Shown: piece by piece, positions 37,050 through 46,384 of the stretch
Layout: the number at the start of each line of letters is the position of its first letter
How positions within the stretch are numbered: position 1 is the stretch's first letter
Assembly (NCBI GenBank): GCA_036244855.1
Contig: BQKZ01000889.1
Coordinates: 1 to 64,000 of the forward strand
DNA from: Temnopleurus reevesii
Lineage: Eukaryota > Echinodermata > Echinoidea > Temnopleuroida > Temnopleuridae
DNA length: 64,000 nt
Reading direction: 5' to 3'
Translations under genes and position numbers: made by a program
The notes under the pieces: generated by a model
Databases searched by the model: none
What the model was told of the DNA's origin: nothing
The model's input: only the letters and a program-made list of their open reading frames with translations

Positions 37050-37760
37050 AGGCCTATATACAATATATAATATCAAAACAAAAACAGATAAACAATTTTT
37101 AAAGAGGAGCAAATGTAGATGGAAAAGATCTAAATGTTTTCAATTAATTATAAACATGGGTAATCGATTTTATACATATATACAAATATCCAATGTAAAA
37201 AAAAAGTTTCATATAATATTGAAACAAGAACAGATAAACAATATAAAAAAAATATAGAACAAATGTATATGAAATAGATTTGAATGTTTACAATTGATTA
37301 CAAACATGGGCTATAAATTCTATGCACATATATACAAATATCCAATGTCAAGTTTCACATCATATTGCAACAAAAAAATACATATCAGTGCTGGTTCCTT
37401 GAAATCATTCAAATGTGATCTTAAAACATACCTTTTCACATTATACTTTAAGTAAGTAAGCTTCTTTTCTCCTTTATCCATCTGCGCCTCTGAATAAGTA
37501 ACACGAGAGCAGGTGTGTTTGAATCATTTGTACTATTGTTTTTATTATCAACGGTATGATAAAGAACAATTCAATTCAATTCAATTCAAAATAACATTTA
37601 TTTTTTCCTTCAACAAACACATTTCTGTATACATCAATACAATATTCAAAAAGAAAATCAAATGTCAATAATATACAGAAATAGCATAATGTAGATGAAA
37701 TAGATTTAAATATTTACAATTAATTATAAACTTGGGCTATCTATGGCTATCCGTTGATAT
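37050..37760. repeat. Diverged ~150-bp tandem repeats split by a LINE end
   Basis: Copies near 37079-37195 and 37228-37350 share cagataaacaat, gatttgaatgtttacaatt-like words, ataaacatggg and acatatatacaaatatccaa. A further copy at about 37665-37745 (gatgaaatagatttaaatat, aattaattataaacttggg) lies beyond an inserted LINE fragment. Confidence 0.7.
37380..37590 (+). mobile_element. 5'-truncated LINE 3' end
   Basis: In frame from 37381 the sequence encodes HISAGSLKSFKCDLKTYLF and then TLYFK and a stop (37453-37455). The pattern SLxSFKxDLKTxLF before a stop is the usual C-terminus of CR1/L2-like reverse transcriptases (family knowledge). A short UTR with gcgcctctgaataag and a (TTCAA)n tail (37568-37588) follows. 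The flanks aaaatacat and aaaataacat may be a target-site duplication. It sits inside a tandem array, so it is younger than that array. Confidence 0.75.
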
Positions 37761-38369
37761 AGACATTTAATATTCCGGACTTACTCTGAATGTAATACAT
37801 TGTATACCAGTATATTGTTTGTTTGGCTATCATCTTAAGAAGTATTGCTGGTAGTACCTTACCATCATGTCATCCCTGAATCACCTAAATGCTTTGAATA
37901 TCAAATGGTTTGTTGTCATGATCAGTAATGGATGGTACATGAGCGATATTTGCAATGCATTAGATCAACTGACCCTCTAAACTTTATGTTGTTGTTTTTG
38001 TTTTTCACTCAAATTAAAAACAAATCACAATAAATTTAAAGGAAATAGAATACATATAGAAGAAAAGAAATATGACCTGAAAAGTCATTTTCAGCGCAGT
38101 TATAAATGAACATAGAAATAAAACCTGATAAGTCATTTTCAGATGATTTCACTCCATTATATATTTTTTTCTATATGAAATCTGTTCCAAGAATTTTTCT
38201 TTTAAATTCTAACTGACCGATGCAAGTTTCCACAAAAACTAATTCTTGGACATCGAAAAAAAATTTTTTTGTGGAGCTAAGGCAATTGCCATGAGGGCCT
38301 GTGGATGGATTTCCTACAATTCACTTTTGTTTTGCGTATCTTATTTCGAGCCCTGTAAATGGATATTTA

Positions 38370-38462
38370 TTTATTATTTATTTTAGTCTTCTTTAAAAAC
38401 AGGGTAGGTGCATTCAGTTGTAAAAACTGCTTTACAAGCACGCCCTGTGTACAATAAATATG
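38370..38462 (-). mobile_element. LINE-type 3' end fragment (minus strand)
   Basis: Reverse complement reads cacagggcgtgcttgtaaag, then ctaccctgtttttaaagaag and an (AAAT)n-type tail. The same layout is on the plus strand at 62300-62395 (ggctaccctgtataaagaag and a taaataaa tail). The two are probably 3' ends of one non-LTR retrotransposon or SINE family. Confidence 0.6.
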
Positions 38463-38512
38463 CAATATGTTCTTATGAGTCAAAGAATTAGGTTGTACAC
38501 TGTACATGAATT

Positions 38513-38683
38513 ACACAATATAAAATATTTCCGAAAAGTTAAGTCGAACGCAGACAATAGATGCGTAATCCGTGTATTCAACTGTGCGGACACAAGAAAG
38601 ACAAGGTTCCGATTTCAATAGCATTACAAAGGAGCAAAGAATTTGCGTTCGACTTAATTTTTCGGAAATAGTTTAAATTGTGT
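38513..38683. mobile_element. MITE family M, copy 2 (171 bp, inverted)
   Basis: Ends acacaatataaaatatttcc and (reverse complement of right) acacaatttaaactatttcc, then gaaaagttaagtcgaacgca and its counterpart. Orientation is opposite to the other three copies, judged by the interior agcattacaaaggagcaaag. This copy is uninterrupted and acts as the empty-site reference for the insertion in copy 3. Confidence 0.88.
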
Positions 38684-38886
38684 TGAATATTTTCCAATAC
38701 TATTTGTGCAAAAATATTATAGTTCGGATTCAAAATATAAATACTACATTCACACTTATCAGTGCCAATGACATTAAGCCTATATGCTTCATTCAGGAAT
38801 ATTCATTGAGAATATTTTCAATCATCTTCAATGTTTTTAGGTGAGTGTTGTTTTATTTAATTGTTTCTGATGAAATAATACATGAA

Positions 38887-39146
38887 ACACAATATAAACT
38901 ATTTCCGAAAAATTAAGTTTAACGCAAATTCTATGCTCCTTTGTAATGCTATTGAAATCGGAACCGGCTTGTCATTGTTGTGTCCACACAGTTGAATTTG
39001 TAAAGCGCTCTGGAACCATGAAGTACCTGTGTATTGAGCGCTATATAAGTATCCATATTGTATTGTATTGTATTGTATTGAATAGACGGCTCACGGATCT
39101 ATTGTCTGCGTTCGACTTAACTTTTCGAAAATAGTTTATATCGTGT
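38887..39146. mobile_element. MITE family M, copy 3, with nested insertion (260 bp)
   Basis: Ends acacaatataaactatttcc and (reverse complement of right) acacgatataaactattttc. The body matches copy 2 in reverse but is interrupted at 38998-39077. A 62-codon ORF through it is an artefact. Confidence 0.88.
38998..39077 (+). mobile_element. Retroposon 3' stub nested in the MITE, with target-site duplication
   Basis: An 80-bp insert beginning ttgtaaagcgctctggaacc, continuing gagcgctatataagtatcca and ending in (TATTG)n. It resembles LINE or SINE 3' ends elsewhere here (15100-15170). The flanks are ttgaat at 38992-38997 and 39078-39083, and copy 2 of the MITE has one such word at the matching place, so a 6-bp target-site duplication is well supported. 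Confidence 0.8.
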
Positions 39147-39149
39147 TAT

Positions 39150-39545
39150 TATTAAAAAAAAGAAAGTATGGACAGAACATAGAGCATCATAATTTTTTAT
39201 TCTCTTACACTACATTGACTTTATACCTGCATGTTTCCAGTTATAGAAGCATTTTAGTTTATAACATCACTAAGTGACAAAGTTTATGGTGAAGGTCAAT
39301 GCACTTTTGTTTGAAGACAATAGGTTTACAAATCCTTCATAAAGGCTTTCAAGAACTGTTTTATATTTTGTTTAATGTTTCACGCTTTTTGCTTGTTGCT
39401 CCTTGAACTATTTATCATGGTGTGTGGTTCTTATGCTAGATATCTTTACAATTTCCACCTCTTTAGATCTTTTTGGAAGTGTTCATTATTTTTGCTCTCT
39501 CTTTCTCTCTCTCTCTTCCTCTCTATAATTATTTCTTTCATTCTC
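39150..39545. other. AT-rich DNA with a (CT)n patch
   Basis: A (CT)n-rich patch lies at 39496-39523 just before the next SINE. Nothing else that I can support. Confidence 0.6.
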
Positions 39546-39549
39546 ACCC

Positions 39550-39836
39550 AATCCTTTCTACTAGTGGTTCTGACTTGCCTTTCAACCAGAGGGTCGTAGG
39601 TTCGAATCCCACCTATGGCATCAATTTTCCTCAGCAAGAAATTCATCCACATTCTGCTGCACTCGACCCAGGTGAGGTAAATGGGGACGGCAGGAAGAGA
39701 TTCCTTGTAATGCGGGGCACTGTAATGGCTGCCAGCTGAAGCCGGGAAATAGTGAGTGTAAAGCTTTCAGCGCCATGAGCACCGATAAGGTGGACCTGTG
39801 CGCTCTATAAGTAGCCACCATTATTATTATCATTAC
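39550..39836 (+). mobile_element. tRNA-derived SINE, family A
   Basis: The A-box side is degraded (ctactagtggttctgac), but the B box ggttcgaatcc (39599-39609) is intact. The body contains cagcaagaaattcatccaca, ctgcactcgacccaggtgag and aatgggga. The 3' end has agcgccatgagcaccgataa, gtgcgctctataagtagcca and an (ATT)n tail. Confidence 0.85.
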
Positions 39837-39878
39837 TTTTTCTTATCTATTTTCCTTCACTTTATCTTCACTTTATGT

Positions 39879-39938
39879 CCGCGCTTAGGGACATAATTCC
39901 GCGCTTAGGGACATAATTCCGCGCTTAGGGACATAATT
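39879..39938. repeat. Three exact tandem copies of a 20-bp unit
   Basis: ccgcgcttagggacataatt is repeated three times without a mismatch (39879-39898, 39899-39918, 39919-39938). It is followed by gataagcgcgttataaatgc and (ATT)n, which look like a SINE or LINE 3' end, so the triplication may sit in the tail region of a truncated retroposon. Perfect identity implies a recent event. Confidence 0.9.
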
Positions 39939-40029
39939 TGTGATAAGCGCGTTATAAATGCTGTAAATTATTATTATTATTATTATCTCACTCTCTCTTT
40001 CTATATTCATCCATCATAGCGTTTTCATC

Positions 40030-40310
40030 TCACGATTTTGATACTCATCTTTTAATCAGATAGTTCTGGAATGAATCCCACCAATGGCATACATTTTATT
40101 CAGCAAGGAATTCATCCATATTGTGCTGCACCCAATCCAGGAGAAATAAATGGGGAACTGGCATGGAAGTTATTGCTTTAAAGGCATATGCACCTTATAG
40201 ATAGAAGGCTAAAGCAGGGGCAATAATAGTGCATTTCTCTAACGCTTGGAGACTTCTCGTGAAGTAGTGATACACACTGTATAAAAATTATTCATTTTTA
40301 TTGTTCTTTC
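40030..40310 (+). mobile_element. Diverged family A SINE variant with a distinct 3' end
   Basis: The head is nearly lost. The body is visible as cagcaaggaattcatccata, gtgctgcacccaatccagga and ataaatggggaactggcatg. The 3' end acgcttggagacttctcgtg, then atacacactgtataaaaatt, differs from other family A copies but is shared with the minus-strand copy at 41595, which defines a subfamily. Confidence 0.7.
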
Positions 40311-40703
40311 TTCTATTCCCTCTCTCTCCATCTCTCATACACGCTCTCTTACTCAAACACATTAATCACTATTTTATGTATTGTAACCTATCCATTTCTG
40401 TGTTTACCTACCAGTCATGTGTAGCTCAGTGGTAGAGCGTCTGCCCCATGAACAGAAGGTCATGGTTNGTATAACGCTGGGGACTTCTCGTGAAATAGTG
40501 ATACACACTATACAAAAATTATTCATTTTTATTGTTCTTTCTTCTATTCCCTCTCTCTCCATCTCTCATACACGCTCTCTTACTCAAACTCATGAATCAC
40601 TATTTTATGTATTGTAACCTATCCATTTCTGTGTTTACCTACCGGTCATGTGTGGCTCAGTGGTAGAGGGTCTGTCCCATGAACGGAAGGTCGTGGGTTC
40701 GAT
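40241..40703. repeat. ~231-bp tandem duplication with an N near its junction
   Basis: Segment 40241-40471 repeats as 40473-40703, offset 231-232 bp, with only a handful of differences (for example cagtcatgtgtagctcagtg versus cggtcatgtgtggctcagtg). An N sits at 40468, a few bases before the junction. The level of difference is what two alleles of a polymorphic marine invertebrate could show, so this may be a false assembly duplication. Confidence 0.85.
40413..40467 (+). mobile_element. tRNA-derived SINE, family B, head only
   Basis: A-box-like tgtagctcagtggtagagcg and an anticodon-arm-like portion, cut short at the N at 40468. It is the partner of the longer copy at 40645 and may be an allelic duplicate of it. 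Confidence 0.7.
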
Positions 40704-40880
40704 CCCCGGCCGAGTCATACCAAAGACTTATGAAAATAGGACCATCTGCCTTCTTGCCAGGCGCTCGGCATTTATGAAAGGAGAAGGGAAATAATAACTT
40801 TATGTTATGCAGGGCCCGCTGGAAGAGCAGCTGGATTACAGCTGAATGTGGCTATTCTGGGTAAATGATACGTTCTTATT
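40645..40880 (+). mobile_element. tRNA-derived SINE, family B, near full length
   Basis: An excellent Pol III promoter: A box tggctcagtgg (40653-40663) and B box ggttcgatccc (40696-40706), spaced as in a tRNA. A non-tRNA body follows (ggaccatctgccttcttgcc, agggcccgctggaagagcag, gctattctgggtaaatgata) and then T-rich sequence. The tRNA-like part is not a plausible functional tRNA, because the 5' and 3' acceptor strands do not pair well. Confidence 0.82.
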
Positions 40881-40884
40881 TTTT

Positions 40885-41510
40885 TTTATTACGAATCTTC
40901 ATATTTCTTCATGGTTGCATATATTTTCTAGGAAGTTTATCATTTTCCTTCCACATTTGATATTTGTTTAAAATAATTTTTACACCTCTTGTCCAAGATG
41001 AAGATCATAAAGTAATGTAATAAGAAACTCAATTTCGAGAGTTGTAATTATTGCCTTTTGCCATACGATACTCTTAGCTCAATAGAATTAGTTTTGATTC
41101 TCATATACCAGACCCTGTAAATGTTTTCTTACTAATTTTTTTCATGCAAAATTTTTTAGTCTGTAAAGGCCATTGTGTGCTATTTTTATTGTAGATAAAT
41201 ATTTAGGTTGATTTTCAAAATATATTCTTTAATCATTTCTAAAATTATGGTAGAAGAGATTTGATGAAATGGTTAAAATTGATACATGTGAGCTTTATTC
41301 AAATGAATCTTCAAATTTTACTCCAGTCTCGTTTGAGGAAAAACACGGAGGTGGTCTGTGAAAGGAGCCTATTCCTTTACCAGCTAATAGAGCAGTTAGA
41401 TTATGAATTCATGTTTGGACTTTAATTCACATAATCTCTCTCTATGATTTCTCATAGGCTTAGTAATTACCTGTATGTGATTGTGTTATTGTAATTGCAA
41501 AGACTGCGGA
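40885..41510. other. No recognisable feature
   Basis: AT-rich unique DNA. Confidence 0.6.
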
Positions 41511-41513
41511 ACT

Positions 41514-41541
41514 GGGGGAGCTAGGGGGCTGCAGCTCCCGT
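41514..41541. repeat. GC-rich short inverted repeat
   Basis: gggagct (41516-41522) pairs with agctccc (41533-41539) around an agggggctgc centre. Such ggctgcagc-type hairpins often mark the end of a decayed DNA element. No partner terminus was found. Confidence 0.45.
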
Positions 41542-41594
41542 TTTTTCAGTAAATATGGGGAAATAATAATATACAACATACAAACATAAAACAA

Positions 41595-42215
41595 GAACAA
41601 TAAAAATGAATAAGTTTTATATAGTGTGTATAATTACTTCACGAGAAGTCCCCAAGCGTTATACAAATGCACTATTATTACCCCTGCTTTAGCATTCTAT
41701 CTATAAGGTGCATATGCCTTTAAAGCAATAACTTGTAAAATGCACACTCTGCAAAGTGCTCCAGGCACTATGCATTATTATTACACTAGGTTTAGTTCGT
41801 CACCACCAACTCTTGAGATGAGAAAGCAATAAGAAAATGCGGGAAAAAATATTCCTGGCAGGTACCCACCTCAGCTTGGCTTGTAGTCCAGTTTAAGACT
41901 GTGTGTTCTGATAGCACCCATCTCTGCATATTCTCTTACACTGAACACACAGTGACTGCATAGTACCCAACCACAGAGTCCTTACTTAACCCTCCAAACA
42001 TGCTTACCCCTCTGCTTGGAGGCGCGATCAGAGGGGTCTGAGGGTCATGTAAGGACTCTGTAATTGGGTATTATGCTGTCACTGTGTATTCAGAGTAAGA
42101 GAATATGCAGAGATGGGTGCTATCAGAACACACAGTCCTAAACTGGACTACCCAGCTTTCTGAAGGAAATTAGTACCATTGATGGGGCTCGAAATGCAAC
42201 CCTCTTGGTAGTAGT
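41595..42215 (-). mobile_element. Family A SINE variant (minus strand), split by a foldback element
   Basis: Parts of the SINE lie on both sides of 41884-42150. On the plus strand the 3' end is at 41595-41700 (gtcctcaagcgtt-like cccaagcgttatacaaatgc) and the body at 41855-41883 (ctggcaggtacccacctcag). The sequence resumes after the foldback as tttctgaaggaaattagtac and a degraded B box. About 25-30 bp of SINE around the insertion are missing or altered. An extra ~150 bp inside the body (41740-41850) is not seen in other copies. Confidence 0.7.
41884..42150. mobile_element. Long foldback element, 267 bp, almost fully palindromic
   Basis: The left arm starts tagtccagtttaagactgtg and the right arm ends in its complement at 42150. 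Pairing continues through gtgttctgatagcacccatc, ctctgcatattctcttac, gtgactgcata and ccacagagtccttac to a ~60-nt centre, itself with acccctctg/cagaggggt. The outer 31 bp differ at only two positions from the hairpins at 5279, 5753 and 6577, so all four are one family. No ORF. No convincing target-site duplication here. Confidence 0.85.
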
Positions 42216-42470
42216 TGGTAGTAGGCAAGATTCAAAACAACTAAAAATTGTGATACTCAGCCCCTTCACTGTCACCCCCCCCCCTTTCCAAAACATTTTT
42301 GGGTGTCTGAAAATGTGTGTAGCATTTATGCGAGGAAAAATTAAAAGAAATAAAATGTTAGTTGCATCATATTATAAGAATGCTGGAATTGATGAATGAC
42401 TCTTTAACAGTTTCACAAAGATAATTTACATTTGATAAAAGGTAATAAATGGCAAATTTCAATAGTTTTT

Positions 42471-42506
42471 ATGCCTCCGCCACCGTGAGGTGGTGCCGGG
42501 GGCATT
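42471..42506. repeat. GC-rich hairpin, possible element terminus
   Basis: atgcctccgccacc and ggtggtgccgggggcat form an imperfect stem around gtga. Such gcccccg hairpins occur at ends of non-autonomous elements in marine invertebrates (recollection, not tested). No partner end was identified. Confidence 0.45.
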
Positions 42507-42509
42507 ATG

Positions 42510-45215
42510 TTTTTCAATTTTGAAAAATAGAGACTTGCCAAGGAAGTATGTGCTGTTTGATTTTCTTGTAATAGTAATAAAATCATTGTATTGGAAATCA
42601 ATTTAAATCTTGACTTCTTTTTACGTTTAATTAGTAGTTTTTTGTTGTTAAAACTAAATCAGATGTTAACTTTTCTTTACAGATATGACAGTGTAAGCTA
42701 ATTAATATGGTCCTTGTAATTGTACGAATGTCAGACATGTCAGCATTCTGAAGATGAAAAAACATTAGACTTTTCAGACTCAAAACATGTTTAATTGGCT
42801 TTAGTATGCTGTGGAAGGATTTCAGATTCCCCATCAAGACAAAAAAAATGATGATGCACCCTCAAGCCCCCGCCAAGTAAAATAATGGGTCTTTAGGAAT
42901 TTTGGCACCCCTCTTATAGTAAGCTCTCATCTCTTAAAGAGCAGACAAACCGATAAGAAGTAAGCACAAAAGTTGTGCCCCTCACAGCGAATAGGCGCTC
43001 CTCTCTGCCTAAAACATGTTTTGGCCTCCAACGAAACCCCCCCCCCCCCCATTTCTGGATATGTCATTAGCATATTTTTGCTACTGAAGCTAATGTAAGA
43101 CTTGGCCAAGACAAGACAAGGCTAGGAAGTTCCCTAGAGAGACGATTTCTGCATGTTAATCAATTAATAGGAAAGAGGCCGGAGGGCAGTGGAGGTCTAA
43201 TCCTAAATGTCTTCACAATTAAATCAGTTTTTAATGAAGACAGGAAAGAAGCGAAAGTGATATTAGGCAATCTCTATTCATTTACATGGAATGATTGCAG
43301 AAACCGTTATGTAATCTTTATTAAACAGAGTTAAGCATGGCATTATATATGCGTCGGCATGCTTTTGTTTTGGGGTATAATCCAAACAAGATACAGGCCA
43401 AAATCAGTTTGTATATGAGAGTAAGTTGCCCCCTAAATTAGCGCTGACAGATGATTTATCCTATTTCTAGAGTAGATGAAAATTGCATTTGACAGATAAA
43501 TTAAACCATGAATGATGGTCTAGAGATGGGGCTTAAAGTGTTTAGTTAATTGAAACTATTAATTTTATGTGTGGGGATGCTTGTTATGCTATATTTAATT
43601 TAGTGTACATGTATTGTATTTTCAATAAGCTGGACTCCTTTGAAGAACAGTATTCTCTTGCTGAGAAGGGAGATCAAGAAGTAGGAAATTGTAGATAAAT
43701 GAATGAATATATGGATTCATGTGCATGGAGTAGTTCATTTTTTATCAGCTTGTTTGTCTTTGTAGTCCTGTGTTATAGTAAAGTATTGAAAATATGATTT
43801 TTCAGGTTGTGGTAATATGCACTTAATTGTCTTCTAGATAACAAAATGCAAGTGAAAGCTGTGTTTAAGTGGTATAACTGATTTAAAAAAAAATATATTG
43901 ATTTTGTATAGTTGCTCTCTTTTCTCAAAAGAGCTTTCAGATTGGCTTGTTTTGTAAAAAAAAAATATATCCTTATTTTACCTAGCTGATGATGCCTCTA
44001 CTGGAAACTTAAATAATGGCATGATGTTCTTGTGTTTCATTTTTGTTCACAAATAATGCTAATATATATGTGAATACCTCTTATGAGACATGAAATAGAA
44101 TACACCACAAATTTACATAAGACCATGTGGCACATTTAGATTAGATATTCATGTCCCCAATAATGGAAAAGCAACACATTAAAACACATTCAATTGTTAA
44201 AACGTTATCTCTAAAATCATAAGATTATTGAATTTGAATCAATGTTTAAGTTTTTTATATTAGTCACATTTATTCCCACCCACAAAATAATTGCAAGCAC
44301 ATGAATTTAGCAACATGTACAACTTATTTCCAGTCCTAAAAATGTCAAAGCAACTTGCAATTCTAAAATAAAGGAGGTTGTTCAAAATAATTATAAGAAA
44401 GTATTTGAAATGGATTAATTTCAATAACCATTGAGGACATAAACATCTGAATTCACAGCCATTTATTGTAACCAATATGGAAACATTTGCATTTTTATAA
44501 TGTTGGTCTTATATCTAATCCTGATTTATAAAAGCTCAACAATATATCTTTTGATAAAAAAAAACATTGTTGCTTCTCAGCCTGTCAATCTATCGCTGTT
44601 AGATTGCACAATCTTGGTAATTTTCCCTCACCAAATCCAATAAAATTTCTCAATTATCCATGCCTGTTTAACCAGTAACAGCCATTTGTGGAAATCAGAA
44701 ATTCCCTTTTCACAATACTCACTCATTTTTGCTTGATTTGCGGTGTTATATTATATCTGCTTGGGTGCTGCACAATATAGTCGTATTGTGTCGGTTTCCC
44801 GCAACTCGGCTTTACTCTCCTAAGAAAGCATTTTATAATGTAATCAACGCAATGATTTCAAAGCCTGGGCAAGGCTTTCTCCACAACCTGTCACATTATG
44901 AAGTATAGTTTTAATGTAATTAATATATTTTGATTGATGTATATGATTTTTGATAAGCCTCTCAATAATTTTGCCAGATTGGTATAAAAGATTAGGTAGA
45001 TTTCTAGGCATGTTCACTTGCTAATACATCTTTCATGTGGAAGGGGGGAATTAGCAAAGATTTTGGCAGACATGGAAAATACTTTGGATTAATTCTTAGA
45101 GCATAGGAGATGTTTGAATATCATTGGAGGTATGTATTGAAACTGCACCACGGATTCTAATTTATTCAGATACATTTTTTGGTCCAATCATCTGAGATTA
45201 TATGTAAGATTTTGT
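42510..45215. other. AT-rich DNA without supported genes
   Basis: Includes a 14-bp poly-C run (43037-43050) and a complex patch at 44620-44890 with cacaata/tattgtg arms (44771-44790). Nothing coding that I can support. Confidence 0.5.
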
Positions 45216-45221
45216 CTAATT

Positions 45222-45717
45222 GTATCCCCCGAACAGTGGTTTGGAGGATACTATGGATTTGGCCTAGTCGCGTCCGCCGCAGAGATTTCCTTGTGAACAC
45301 TGTACAGGTCCGAGTTCTTGTTCAATCATTTTCAAATTTTGTGTGAAGGTGTCTGGTGGATAGAGGATGAAGCCTATTGATTTTGGTGTGGGGCAGAGTC
45401 TTGGTTGCCATGGTAATCATGATGTAGACAAAAAGTTAATATTACCTTGTGAACGCTCTACAGGTCCGAGTTCTTGTCCGATTATTTTCAAATTTGGTCT
45501 GAAGGTGTATTGAGGAAAGAGGACGAAGCCTTTTGATTTTGGTGTGGGGCGGAGACCTGGTTGCTATGGTAACCATAATGTAAAGAAATAGTGGTACAAC
45601 AACATACACCACCAACCTGGTTCAGTTGACAGTAATAAAACCCACAACAGTGCAATGCTGTTGGTTCGGGGGATACATGTGCTTGACTGCGCAACCCGCC
45701 GAGCGCGCAATTTCTAG
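45222..45717. mobile_element. Helentron-associated-like (HINE/pearl-type) element with internal repeats
   Basis: A 12-bp perfect inverted repeat, tatcccccgaac at 45223-45234 and gttcgggggata at 45664-45675, brackets two ~155-bp direct repeats (45289-45444 and 45445-45598). Each repeat contains ccttgtgaac, acaggtccgagttcttgt and ggttgc(c/t)atggtaa. After the right repeat come a tgcgc...gcgca stem (45688-45709) and ctag (45714-45717). Subterminal inverted repeats, core tandem repeats and a 3' hairpin before CTAG are the layout described for HINE/pearl elements. Assignment is by structure only. The minus-strand ORF inside is an artefact. Confidence 0.6.
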
Positions 45718-46375
45718 TTAATTGTCGCTTTAGAATCCATAATATTAAATTAAATACAAATATCAAGTGACATGAAATATCAGTACAATATTCCAAAATT
45801 TTCTTTAAGTCTTTCTTTTATACCAGACATTACGGAAATATTCAAAGGCTCTGTGATCTTAATTTACAGTATTATTCTTTTTTGGTGAAGTAGAATCAAA
45901 ATAGATAATTGTAAAAGTTTATTGGATACCCTTGACTCCACCTTTACACTTTGGATGCGACGGGATTCTACACAACCCAAGTTTACGAAGGTGTTGGAAA
46001 TGAAGTCAGTTTTTCATCTGTTAAACACCAAATTTTATTCAAACATCTTAAAACTGAAATTATAAGAATGAGGAAAGTTAGGTATTTCTTAGACAAACTC
46101 AATGAAAGCCATGATAATACTGAGGCAAGACATAATTAGACTTAAAGTTATAAAACTCTCCCAATTTTCCAAATACTGGCAACGTACGCTCATCACAGGA
46201 TTCCTGCAAAGCATCACAGCATCACAGCTAAAGGGTCAATAGAAGTACACTAGACTTCTCTAAAATTATTGGGCTGTTGTACTTTTTTTATTAATTTAGT
46301 CAGCATCAGAGAAAGCAGAAGAAACTAGTTGCTTCAAGTCACAGGGTCATATCTGTATCGCCACTTAAACATATC
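45718..46375. other. No recognisable feature
   Basis: AT-rich unique DNA. A short ggattcctgcaaagcatcac / catcacagcatcacagc stutter lies near 46198-46232. Confidence 0.5.
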
Positions 46376-46384
46376 TGAAACAAA

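Noticed and set aside
39879..39938. CRISPR-like repeat array
   Set aside because: The 20-bp units are directly adjacent with no spacers, and the genome is eukaryotic.
40645..40725. tRNA gene
   Set aside because: A and B boxes are excellent but the acceptor strands do not pair and a SINE body follows. It is a retroposon head.
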